From an uncultured Sphingomonadaceae bacterium (GTDB lineage Bacteria > Pseudomonadota > Alphaproteobacteria > Sphingomonadales > Sphingomonadaceae): DNA of 64,000 nucleotides. The stretch lies in contig CANKZR010000005.1 of assembly GCA_947488625.1 (NCBI GenBank), positions 1-64,000 of the forward strand. The letters are read 5' to 3'. The translations under genes and the position numbers were made by a program. This document shows, in pieces, positions 52,360-59,990 of this stretch (its first letter is position 1; every line of letters starts with the position of its first letter). The notes beneath the pieces are model-generated. The model was not told where the DNA came from and searched no databases. It saw only the letters and a list, made by a program, of their open reading frames with translations.

Positions 52360-53805
52360 TTAAGGAACGATCGAGCGTGACTGGATGCCGCGCGACCAGT
52401 CGAGTGCGGCAGCCATCGAGGGCGACATCGAAGCAGCGAGCATGTTCTCGATCATCGCGGTCTTCTCGATGATCTGGACGATGGCGGTCACGCGCGCCTG
52501 TCCGGTCGCCTGCCGACTGGCGAGCTGGTTCCTGACCTCGGCAACCTGCGCGCGCCAGAGCGTCAGCTTGGCTTCGTCCGCAGCGATGAAACTCGCCATC
52601 GAGCGGCTCGCTTCGGACGAAATCCGCTCGAGGATCGCATGCAGCAGGTCGATGCTGGTAACCTCGGCGAGCGTCGCACGATCGTCGGTCGCCATGCCGC
52701 GGCCATAGGCGGCCTGGACGGTGAGAATCTTGTACAGGGGGAGCGAGGCAACCTGCAGCAGTTCGATCTCGGCAGCGCCGATGGCAGTGTCCTCGCGAAT
52801 GGCTTCGACCATGTTGCCGATCATGGTCGCGACGCGCGGGCGGATTGCTTTCGCCGATGAAAGGCTCAGCTGCTGGAAGGTGGGGTTGAGGCAAAGATCG
52901 GGCTCGGCGCAGCGGAAGACCTGGACACTCTGACCCTGCGTCCCGTCGAGCAGCGCCGTCACCAGCGTCGAAGAAGCATCACCGGCAAAAGGCACGAAGC
53001 TGCCCGAACCATCGTCGCTCGGCGGAACGTAAATCACCGTGCCAATCAGCGTCATCGCATATTCGGCGAGGTCGCGATCGAAGGTGCCGCCGGGATTGAA
53101 GAAGGCGCTCTCCTTGAGGACATGCCAGGTGTAATTGCGCGGCACGCCGGGATTGACGTCCTCGAAGTCGGTGCCGCCGGCATTGTTGGTGCTTTCACGC
53201 TGGCCGCGCGTGCCGCAGCCATGCTTAGCGGCCGCATAGTCGGTGAAGATGCCGGTCGAATTGCCGATCGCTTCGCAGATCGCCTTGTCGGCAAGGTCGC
53301 CCTGTGGCCAGACGCCGCCGACGAGGCCCTGCGCCATTTCGCAGGAGTTGATCGACAGCTCGTTCATGAGCTGCGCCTTCTGGCTAAACTCCTGCATGAT
53401 CTTGTTGCACTCGGGGCAGATCGTGTCGATCGCGAGGCTGAAGGCAAAGCCCACCGCATTGTTGGCGACGGCTTTGAGGAGCGCGACCATTTCGCTGGCA
53501 TTGATAAAGGAAAAGGAGCCGGCAAAGATATCGATCCCGCCGCAGCCAGCGCGTGCACGTGGCAGCTGGAGATTGGCGATGTTGGTGGTCTTCTGGGGAA
53601 AGCGGGTCCAGACATTGCCCATGGAGTAATAGCCTGCCGACTGGCCTTCGAAGGCAGTCGGGCCAGTGACATTGGCGGCCGCGCCCATGTCATCCATGAA
53701 GCGGTCCATGCTGTTGCCGACATCCTGTGCCGATGCGGCAATCGGTGCCGTGATCATGGCGAGCGCGCCCAGCGTGAGTGCTAGTTGTCCGATCCTAGTA
53801 GTCAT
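52360..53805 (-). CDS. traH: TraH conjugal transfer protein
   Basis: From the ATG at 53805 the protein has a signal peptide (LALTLGALAMITAPIAASAQ). A TraH body follows with SAGYYSMGNVWTRFPQKTTNIANLQLPRARAGCGGIDIFAGSFSFIN (in parts ARAGCGGIDIFAGSFSFIN, about residues 70-88) and CPECNKIMQEFSQKAQLMN. At 481 residues it matches the family. It is a periplasmic/outer-membrane pilus assembly factor. It overlaps traF by 11 bp; a longer frame to 54006 shadows traF. Confidence 0.92.
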   Translation of the reverse strand: MTTRIGQLALTLGALAMITAPIAASAQDVGNSMDRFMDDMGAAANVTGPTAFEGQSAGYYSMGNVWTRFPQKTTNIANLQLPRARAGCGGIDIFAGSFSFINASEMVALLKAVANNAVGFAFSLAIDTICPECNKIMQEFSQKAQLMNELSINSCEMAQGLVGGVWPQGDLADKAICEAIGNSTGIFTDYAAAKHGCGTRGQRESTNNAGGTDFEDVNPGVPRNYTWHVLKESAFFNPGGTFDRDLAEYAMTLIGTVIYVPPSDDGSGSFVPFAGDASSTLVTALLDGTQGQSVQVFRCAEPDLCLNPTFQQLSLSSAKAIRPRVATMIGNMVEAIREDTAIGAAEIELLQVASLPLYKILTVQAAYGRGMATDDRATLAEVTSIDLLHAILERISSEASRSMASFIAADEAKLTLWRAQVAEVRNQLASRQATGQARVTAIVQIIEKTAMIENMLAASMSPSMAAALDWSRGIQSRSIVP

Positions 53806-54613
53806 GGCCGGCTTCCCTGGTGGTGAGGAGGTAGATGCGGTCCTGCAGTTCGTCGGCGGAGAGCACGCCGTAGCCGATCGGGATCGGGCGGCGGGTCTCG
53901 CTGTCCCACAGCACGACCGCAGGGGTGATACCGGGCTCGAGGCCCATGCGCGGACGCTGGCCGTTCTCGACCGTGTAGTTCGGGAAATGCCGCGAGGGTC
54001 CGCCATCGGTCGAGATCGCGCGCACGGTGATGCGCCAGCGCTCGGCGACCGATTTGACGATCGGGCTCATGACCTCGCAGGCGCCGCAGGTCTGAGCGAA
54101 GAAGTAGAATAATCCGTAGCGCTGCGAGAGCCGCGCCATGACAACGTCGCGCTCGGCAGCGCGCGCGTCCTGCCATTGTCTTTTGGCGAGCGCGCCGACT
54201 GGGCGTTCGAGCGTGTAATCGAGTGCGGGATCCTGCCACAGCGCGCGCTGCCAGACATCGGAGAACAGCGAGGCGCGATCGAGTTGCTCGCGCTGGAAAC
54301 GGATATAGGCGGTGACGTTGGCAGGCGTGGGATAGAGGATTGCCTGCGCTTTCAGCTCGCGCAGCTCGCCGGTGATGGCGTCGAGTTCTTCGGCGGCGCT
54401 TGTCGCCGGGATCGAGGTTGCCTCGTCCTCGTGCGGCTCCGGCTCGGGGTCGATGCAGTAGAACCAGTAACCGAGCTGCCGCTCCTCGCAGTAGAGCGTA
54501 TCGGCAGTGTTGGTACTGGCCTGGGCCTCCTGCGCCATGGCAGATTGGCCGACGCCCGGCATGGTCATGGACAGCACCAGCGCGAGGCCGATGAATTGGG
54601 CGGCACGGCGCAT
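53795..54613 (-). CDS. traF: TraF thioredoxin-like pilus assembly protein
   Basis: From ATG 54613 there is a signal peptide, a variable region with YCEERQLGYWFYC, and a C-terminal thioredoxin-like domain with FFAQTCGACEVMSPIV (Cys-Gly-Ala-Cys, about residue 177). F TraF lacks the active CxxC, so this relative may be redox-active. It is 272 residues long. It overlaps traN by one base (TGATG). Confidence 0.9.
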   Translation of the reverse strand: MRRAAQFIGLALVLSMTMPGVGQSAMAQEAQASTNTADTLYCEERQLGYWFYCIDPEPEPHEDEATSIPATSAAEELDAITGELRELKAQAILYPTPANVTAYIRFQREQLDRASLFSDVWQRALWQDPALDYTLERPVGALAKRQWQDARAAERDVVMARLSQRYGLFYFFAQTCGACEVMSPIVKSVAERWRITVRAISTDGGPSRHFPNYTVENGQRPRMGLEPGITPAVVLWDSETRRPIPIGYGVLSADELQDRIYLLTTREAGHDY

Positions 54614-56337
54614 CACGGGTTGCTCCTTGCGTAGTAGTCTTCGATTTTCTGCTGGATGAGCACGCTGGTCTCGAGTTCGTCGGGCAGGCGCGCTGCCTCG
54701 GTGAACTCGGCATAGACTTCGGAAAAATCCATCTGGCTCAAATCGAGTTGCGCGAACTCGTCGAGCGTGAAGCCCTCGCACTGCTCTTCCTTCGGCGCGT
54801 CCCAGGGCTTGGGCAGTTGCGCTCGGCCTTGCTCCTGCAGGATCCGCGAGAGCTTGGACTCAAAGCAGCAATAGGCCTTGCGCTTGGTGAGGCAGACGCC
54901 GAGGAACTTGTCCGAGCAATAGGTCCCGACATAGGCGCACAGGCCCTGCGCATCGCGCTCATGCAGCAGCACTTCCTCGCGGTCGCAGCCCAGTGTCACG
55001 AGCAGGCTGATCCCCGGAATAAGCGGGAAGCCCTTGCCCTTGCAGCAATTGAGAATGCCAAAAACCTTGGACGAGCAGGTATTGCGCGTACCTCTGAAAA
55101 GCGTGAGCGTGTCGGGATCGAACTCGCCGCGCGCCTGGTTCATCGCGTTTAGGGCAACGACTGCATCCTTGAACTCGTCATTGGCGGTGCGCTCGATGGT
55201 CTCGCATGAGCCGTCGATGCAATAGACATCGCCATCGCAGATATATTGCGCAGGCGCCGAGCCATCGGGCGGCAGGGCGCATTCGTAGAGCCGCTCGCTG
55301 GTCTGGCAGGGTGTCTCGTCGGTGAGGCATTCCTCGCGCAGGAAGCGGCATTCGGGATTGGCTTCGATTTCGCCGCAATCATTGCCCGACACCGTGTCGA
55401 GGCACTGGTAGTCGCGCTGCCACTCCCAGCAGTTGCGGGTGATCGAAACACCATCGACCACGCGCGTCTGCGGACTGGCATCGGTGCAGGTCTCGGTCAT
55501 TTGTGAGCAGGTAGAGGCCTGGGCAAGCGGCAGGCACTGGCTGTCATCGAGCCGGACATCGACCGTCCGGGTGGTTGTTACATCGTCGGGCGCGAAGCCA
55601 CCAATTTGTTCGCCACAGCGGAAGCGGTGGACTTCGATCATGTTCTGCCCGCGGCAGGGAATGCTCGAGAATCGCGGCAGCTGGTAACAGGGCACCAAAG
55701 CGGTCTGGTAGAGGTGGCAGCTGCCGCCGGTATAGTTCGTGCACGACCACTTGCCGTTGTCGGGCGCATTGTTGGGCAGGCAGTAATAGTCGTATTCGCT
55801 CGTTGTAGTGACCTCGGGCACGAGGCTCGCCGTGCAACTGGCGTCGACAAGTTCGCCCGAGGTCCCGCTGTTACAGGTGGCGATATAGGTGCCTGCCGAG
55901 GCCGAGCCCGGCGGCAGTTCGACGCACTGCCCCTGGCTGCCGCCGATCGCCATGCCGCTGGTATAGTTGAGCGGCGCATCGCTGATGGCGCCCGCGCGCG
56001 CGATCACCGCCTCGATCTCGGTGGGATCGAATCGCGCGCGGCGCGCGAGGCTCTCTTCCATCGCCCGGTAGCCTTCATGGACCTGTGCTGCGCTTCGTGA
56101 ACTGCTTTCGATCCGGTCGGGATCGTCGGCCAGCGTCTCAAGCCCCTGCACGCCATTTGGATCATAGTTCGGAAGGCGATTGGCATCGACCGGGGCGGAA
56201 GTGCTGCTTCGCGCGGTCTCCAGGAGATCGCGTGCGGTCTCCTTGCCATCGGCGCGCGCGGCATCGGTCGATTGCGACAGGGCGCTTCCCGGCAAGGCGA
56301 GGGCCAGCAGGCAAGCGAATAGAGGTGCCAATTTCAT
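54613..56337 (-). CDS. traN: TraN cysteine-rich outer-membrane adhesin
   Basis: After a signal peptide (LFACLLALALPGSALS) the 574-residue protein is dominated by cysteines, for example CYQLPRFSSIPC, CLTDETPC, CSSKVFGILNCCKGKG and CCFESKLS. This is the TraN pattern of a disulphide-stabilised protein that contacts the recipient surface. The many cysteines explain why DsbC and a CxxC TraF sit in the same operon. It overlaps trbC by 4 bp. Confidence 0.92.
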   Translation of the reverse strand: MKLAPLFACLLALALPGSALSQSTDAARADGKETARDLLETARSSTSAPVDANRLPNYDPNGVQGLETLADDPDRIESSSRSAAQVHEGYRAMEESLARRARFDPTEIEAVIARAGAISDAPLNYTSGMAIGGSQGQCVELPPGSASAGTYIATCNSGTSGELVDASCTASLVPEVTTTSEYDYYCLPNNAPDNGKWSCTNYTGGSCHLYQTALVPCYQLPRFSSIPCRGQNMIEVHRFRCGEQIGGFAPDDVTTTRTVDVRLDDSQCLPLAQASTCSQMTETCTDASPQTRVVDGVSITRNCWEWQRDYQCLDTVSGNDCGEIEANPECRFLREECLTDETPCQTSERLYECALPPDGSAPAQYICDGDVYCIDGSCETIERTANDEFKDAVVALNAMNQARGEFDPDTLTLFRGTRNTCSSKVFGILNCCKGKGFPLIPGISLLVTLGCDREEVLLHERDAQGLCAYVGTYCSDKFLGVCLTKRKAYCCFESKLSRILQEQGRAQLPKPWDAPKEEQCEGFTLDEFAQLDLSQMDFSEVYAEFTEAARLPDELETSVLIQQKIEDYYARSNP

Positions 56338-57089
56338 GGCCGGGCTCCTTCAAGCTGGGTGAGGTGATGGCGGGCAGCAGTGGCCCCCGGACCACCGCCT
56401 CCGGCAAAGGTCTCGAGGACGTAGGCGACGCTGACATTGCCCGCGAGGCGGTCGTGCGGGGGCACCTGGCTGGTGCAATCGAAGCCGTCGCAGGGGCTGA
56501 AATCCCCGCCGAGCATGACGAAACTCGGCGCGGCCTCGATATCGAAGGCACGGAACAGCCGCGGGTCGATCCCGAGCGCGCCGGTATCGCTGCCGTCGCT
56601 CCAGATCGCTGCGAGGCGGCGCTTGAAGAGATCGGCATTGCCCTCGGGAAAGCCGCGCAGCACGGTGACACCGCCCGCGCGCGCCATGTCCTGCACCAGC
56701 GTCTTGAGCGACGCTTCTGGCATGGAGAGCGAGGCAAAGGCGATGAAACGCGGGCTGGTTCCCAATGCGCTTCGCTCGGCGGCAGCCTGGTCGCGCACCA
56801 TGGCATCGAAATCGAGTACCTCGCCCGAGCTTTCTGCTCCGACGCTCGCGACATAGGCTGCGCGATTGCCTTGCGCCTCGCCTTGCGTTGTCCGCGCGTC
56901 CTCGACGAGCGTCTCGGCGCGATTGCGCACACTGGTTGCGAGCGCTTCGGCATCTTCGGTGAACTCGCCCGCACGCGCACGGATGTCTTCGAGATCGAGC
57001 TCCGGGTCGGTATCCTGCGCGGCGACGGCAGCGAAGCCTGCAGCGGTTGCCAGCGCAATGGCGACGAGAAGGGGGAAGGTGTGTTTCAT
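56334..57089 (-). CDS. trbC: TrbC type-F assembly protein
   Basis: From ATG 57089 the 251-residue protein has a signal peptide (LLVAIALATAAGFAAVAA), a coiled region, then the TrbC_Ftype domain: FIAFASLSMPEASLKTLVQDMARAGGVTVLRGF (in parts FASLSMPEASL and GGVTVLRGFPEGN, about 115-150) and AAPSFVML. It is a periplasmic factor for pilus assembly. A much longer frame to 58007 is a shadow of traU. Confidence 0.9.
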   Translation of the reverse strand: MKHTFPLLVAIALATAAGFAAVAAQDTDPELDLEDIRARAGEFTEDAEALATSVRNRAETLVEDARTTQGEAQGNRAAYVASVGAESSGEVLDFDAMVRDQAAAERSALGTSPRFIAFASLSMPEASLKTLVQDMARAGGVTVLRGFPEGNADLFKRRLAAIWSDGSDTGALGIDPRLFRAFDIEAAPSFVMLGGDFSPCDGFDCTSQVPPHDRLAGNVSVAYVLETFAGGGGPGATAARHHLTQLEGARP

Positions 57090-58099
57090 AGCGCGCAGCA
57101 ATTCCTCTTGCGCCAGACGAGGTAGCCCATGTCCTCGCCAATGGCGGGAATGACCTGTCCGGGTTCCTGGAGCGTGGTGGAGGCACCAATCGGCGGGCAG
57201 GCATAACGGCCCGAGGTCGCCGGATTGGGGTTGGTCATCTGGAAGCGGTATTGCTGCTTCCTCATCACCGGCATGAGGTATTTGCCGCACAGGCCCGCGC
57301 TGCCCATTGTCCCCCAGGAGACGAGTTCGCGGTGAAGCTTGTAGGCAAAGCGCGAGAGCACCAGGCGCGAAGCCTGCACGTGTCCGATCGAGGCCGAGAC
57401 ATTGCCGTTCATCGGGTACATCGAGCCCTGGCAGCCAGCGCACCAGAACATCTCGTCGAGCGGCAAATTGGCGGTCGATGCGGCGCAGTCGGCCGCGCAG
57501 GCAGCCAAGGCCAGCGGGTTGGCGAAGAGCACGGCTTCGGGGTTGATGATCGCGGTGAGTTCGGAATCCTGCCACAGCGGATCGATCTCGGAGATGTAGA
57601 GAATGTCGATCGAGCCGGGTTCGAGACAGAGGAAATCGGCGACGATCTCCATCCAGTAGATCAGCGGATAAGCGTACCAGTGGACGTGCCAGCTCGAATA
57701 ATACTGGCTTGCCCCGCCGATGGCCGAAGGACCCGAGATCGAGCGGAAGCCGATATCGAAGCCGGGATCGAGCTTGGTGCCGCCGAGGTTGACGAAGCAC
57801 CAGGGCTTCATGCTGACATCGGCGAGACGCACCGGCTCCCAGAAGCCCATGGCGATGCCGGGGCGGATGCCACACAGGCATAGCGGCAGGTCGGGATTGT
57901 CGGGATCGGGGCGGTTCGAAGGCCAGATATCGAGCGCACCGATCGAGATCGGGAACAGGCACGACCAGCAGATATCGGTGATCGGATTGACGAAGCTGCC
58001 GGTGCATTTGCCCGGCTCGCCGCCTGCAGCGGCAGGTGTGGCGAGGGCTAGCGAGACTATCGCGAGAGCTGCGGCAAGGAGTTTGCGCAAGGTGCTCAT
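57086..58099 (-). CDS. traU: TraU conjugal transfer protein
   Basis: The 337-residue protein has a signal peptide and a cysteine-rich TraU body: FVNPITDICWSCLFPISIG (about 37-55), CLCGIRPGIAMGFWEPVRL, FWCAGCQGSMYPMNG and a final VWRKRNCC. The family is well conserved and is required for DNA transfer more than for pilus growth. It has 4-bp overlaps with both trbC and traW. Confidence 0.93.
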   Translation of the reverse strand: MSTLRKLLAAALAIVSLALATPAAAGGEPGKCTGSFVNPITDICWSCLFPISIGALDIWPSNRPDPDNPDLPLCLCGIRPGIAMGFWEPVRLADVSMKPWCFVNLGGTKLDPGFDIGFRSISGPSAIGGASQYYSSWHVHWYAYPLIYWMEIVADFLCLEPGSIDILYISEIDPLWQDSELTAIINPEAVLFANPLALAACAADCAASTANLPLDEMFWCAGCQGSMYPMNGNVSASIGHVQASRLVLSRFAYKLHRELVSWGTMGSAGLCGKYLMPVMRKQQYRFQMTNPNPATSGRYACPPIGASTTLQEPGQVIPAIGEDMGYLVWRKRNCCAL

Positions 58100-58731
58100 T
58101 GGTCCGCCTCCGCCTTGGCGGGCAGCGCGATTTCGCTGACCTCGAGCTGGCGTCCCTGTTGGCGCACGCGCGCAGGTACGGCGGTAATGCCGAAACGCTT
58201 GGTCAGTATTCCCTGCTGGTCGAAATAGAACCGCCGCTGTCTTGCGCGCATCAGCTGCAGCGGCGCGCCGCTTACGAGGATCAGCTTGGGTTGGCCTTGC
58301 TGGCGCAGCGCCCAGGCGAGCTGCTCGGCATCGTCGCCATCGAGGAACAAGAGATCGGCACGCAAAGAAACGCTGTCGAGCGGATTGACGCGGGTTCCCG
58401 CGGCATGGATGAGCTCACCGCGCGCGCCCCTGATATCCTGCTGCAAGGCAATGGTCGGATCGAAGACCCACGAGCGGCTTTCGCGGGCACGCGCAATCCC
58501 GGCGACGGGCGCGGGGCGTTCGACGCGCGCGAGCGTGCGGCGCTTCAGTTCGTCGTTGAGCCGCGCGGTCTCGCCAGAGGCTTCCATGCTTGTGAGCCGC
58601 GACTCGATCTGTTCGAGGAGGTCGCGTTCCACCACGGGGAAGACGGTGCCGCGCTGACCGTAGTCGCGGGCCTGGGCGGTCGCGGGAAAGAAGGACGCAA
58701 GGGCGAGAATGAGAAGGGCGCGGCGCATCAC
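58096..58731 (-). CDS. traW: TraW conjugal transfer protein
   Basis: The 211-residue protein has a signal peptide (LLILALASFFPATAQA), then DYGQRGTVFPVVERDLLEQIESRL (in parts RGTVFPVVERDLLEQI), typical of TraW. The C-terminal part includes RFYFDQQGILTKRFGITAVPARV (in parts FYFDQQGILTKRFGI). TraW acts in the periplasm with TrbC and TraU. It is coupled by 4-bp overlaps on both sides. Confidence 0.9.
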   Translation of the reverse strand: MMRRALLILALASFFPATAQARDYGQRGTVFPVVERDLLEQIESRLTSMEASGETARLNDELKRRTLARVERPAPVAGIARARESRSWVFDPTIALQQDIRGARGELIHAAGTRVNPLDSVSLRADLLFLDGDDAEQLAWALRQQGQPKLILVSGAPLQLMRARQRRFYFDQQGILTKRFGITAVPARVRQQGRQLEVSEIALPAKAEADQ

Positions 58732-59234
58732 AGGATCGCCTTTCCGCTGCCGAGGATCTGGCCCCGGCAGACAAAGCCGATCTCGCCGTAGCGGCTGTCG
58801 AACCCGCGCGGATGATCGGTCCCGACATAGAAGCAGTTGTCCGGCACTGGTCCTGCGGGGCCGCGCGTCAGCGTGATGCCGAGCCGGGTCCGGGCGAGCC
58901 GCGTCGCCACTTTCTCACCATTCACGAAGACCTCCATGCCATGATGGCTCACCACATCGCCCGGCAGGCCGATCACCTTTTTGCCGAACATTTGCGGGTC
59001 TTCCCCGAAATGCTTCGCAACGAGCACGCTTGCGGGCGGCTTGAAGAAAATGAGGCTGCCGCGCTCGATCGGGGCGGCTTTGTCGAGCCAGAAGGCCCAG
59101 TTGGGTAGGCTCGGACTGGCATTGATGAGGAAGGCATGGCTCTTGCTGAAGGCATCGATTGGCGCCCAGGCGAGCGGCAATGCAACGAGACCGCACAGCA
59201 GGCCGACGCGCTTCCAGTTGAAGAAGTGCCTCAT
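58728..59234 (-). CDS. S26-family signal peptidase of the transfer system
   Basis: The 168-residue protein has one N-terminal membrane segment and S26 motifs: INASPSLPNWAFWL with the nucleophile Ser (about residue 40) and KKVIGLPGDVVSHHG with the general-base Lys (about 86). The gene resembles plasmid TrhF/RP4 TraF-type peptidases that mature pilin or release exported proteins. Its position between trbI and traW replaces no F gene directly, but it is common in this T4SS subtype. Confidence 0.87.
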   Translation of the reverse strand: MRHFFNWKRVGLLCGLVALPLAWAPIDAFSKSHAFLINASPSLPNWAFWLDKAAPIERGSLIFFKPPASVLVAKHFGEDPQMFGKKVIGLPGDVVSHHGMEVFVNGEKVATRLARTRLGITLTRGPAGPVPDNCFYVGTDHPRGFDSRYGEIGFVCRGQILGSGKAIL

Positions 59235-59608
59235 GGCTGCGCCTCTTCATTGAGCTTGCCAGCGATGCGTTCTTCGAGGTCGGGCGTCACGTCATCTTCG
59301 GCACCCGCGAGCACGGCTTCTGCCACCAGGACAACCTTGCCTTCTGCGGCGTATTCGTCGAGCACCGCGGTATAGGCTTCGACGAAAGCGCGGCCGGCCT
59401 CCTCAGTGGTGACCGGGTCGGCCTCCGCGCGTGCTGCGGCATCGACAAATCCCTTGATCGTGTCGGCCAGGCGCACGGTGACGATTTGGGGAGGATTTTC
59501 CTGTGTTACGGTTCGGGTGATCCACCCGGCCCACAACAAGACCCCAACTATCGCCAGCATGCGAACAATGCTTATGGCGAGCGTGGCAAAGCCCGGACGA
59601 TCAGTCAT
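59231..59608 (-). CDS. trbI: TrbI type-F inner-membrane protein
   Basis: From ATG 59608 the 125-residue protein has a short cytoplasmic tail, one membrane segment (LAISIVRMLAIVGVLLWAGW), then VTVRLADTIKGFVDAAAR, typical of F-type TrbI. TrbI affects pilus retraction in F. It overlaps the upstream membrane protein gene by 8 bp. Confidence 0.82.
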   Translation of the reverse strand: MTDRPGFATLAISIVRMLAIVGVLLWAGWITRTVTQENPPQIVTVRLADTIKGFVDAAARAEADPVTTEEAGRAFVEAYTAVLDEYAAEGKVVLVAEAVLAGAEDDVTPDLEERIAGKLNEEAQP

Positions 59609-59990
59609 GCGGCATCTCCTTTTCGAGGCGTGCTGCAAGCCGCCGAAGGAAGGTGGGGAGACGAACCAATGTGAGCCCGCCAACAAGCCCGATGAAGGCG
59701 AGTTGCAGGGCACGGCTAAATGACAACCGGTCCCATGGCGGTGCGCTTGCATAGTGGTCGGCAAGGTTGCCGAGCTGGGCGAACAGCAAGCTCAGGTCCC
59801 ATCCTGCAAGAAGCAGGAATACAAACAGCGGCAGGCCGAGTATTGTAAGCAAAACGCTCGCGGCAAAGATGGACGCCTCGATCAGAACCAGGCAGGAGCC
59901 TTGGACCATTTGTTTGACGGCAACCTTGGGTTTCGGGATCTCGGTGCGCTCGATCCGATCGAGCATGGTTTCGACATCGAAGCACATCAT
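59601..59990 (-). CDS. Hypothetical membrane protein in the transfer operon (129 aa)
   Basis: There are two hydrophobic stretches, one double (VLIEASIFAASVLLTILGLPLFVFLLLAGW, in parts IFAASVLLTILGLPLFVFLL) and one near residue 95-110. I do not recognise a family. It lies between traC and trbI with overlaps on both sides, so it is probably a real transfer component particular to this group of elements. Confidence 0.7.
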   Translation of the reverse strand: MMCFDVETMLDRIERTEIPKPKVAVKQMVQGSCLVLIEASIFAASVLLTILGLPLFVFLLLAGWDLSLLFAQLGNLADHYASAPPWDRLSFSRALQLAFIGLVGGLTLVRLPTFLRRLAARLEKEMPHD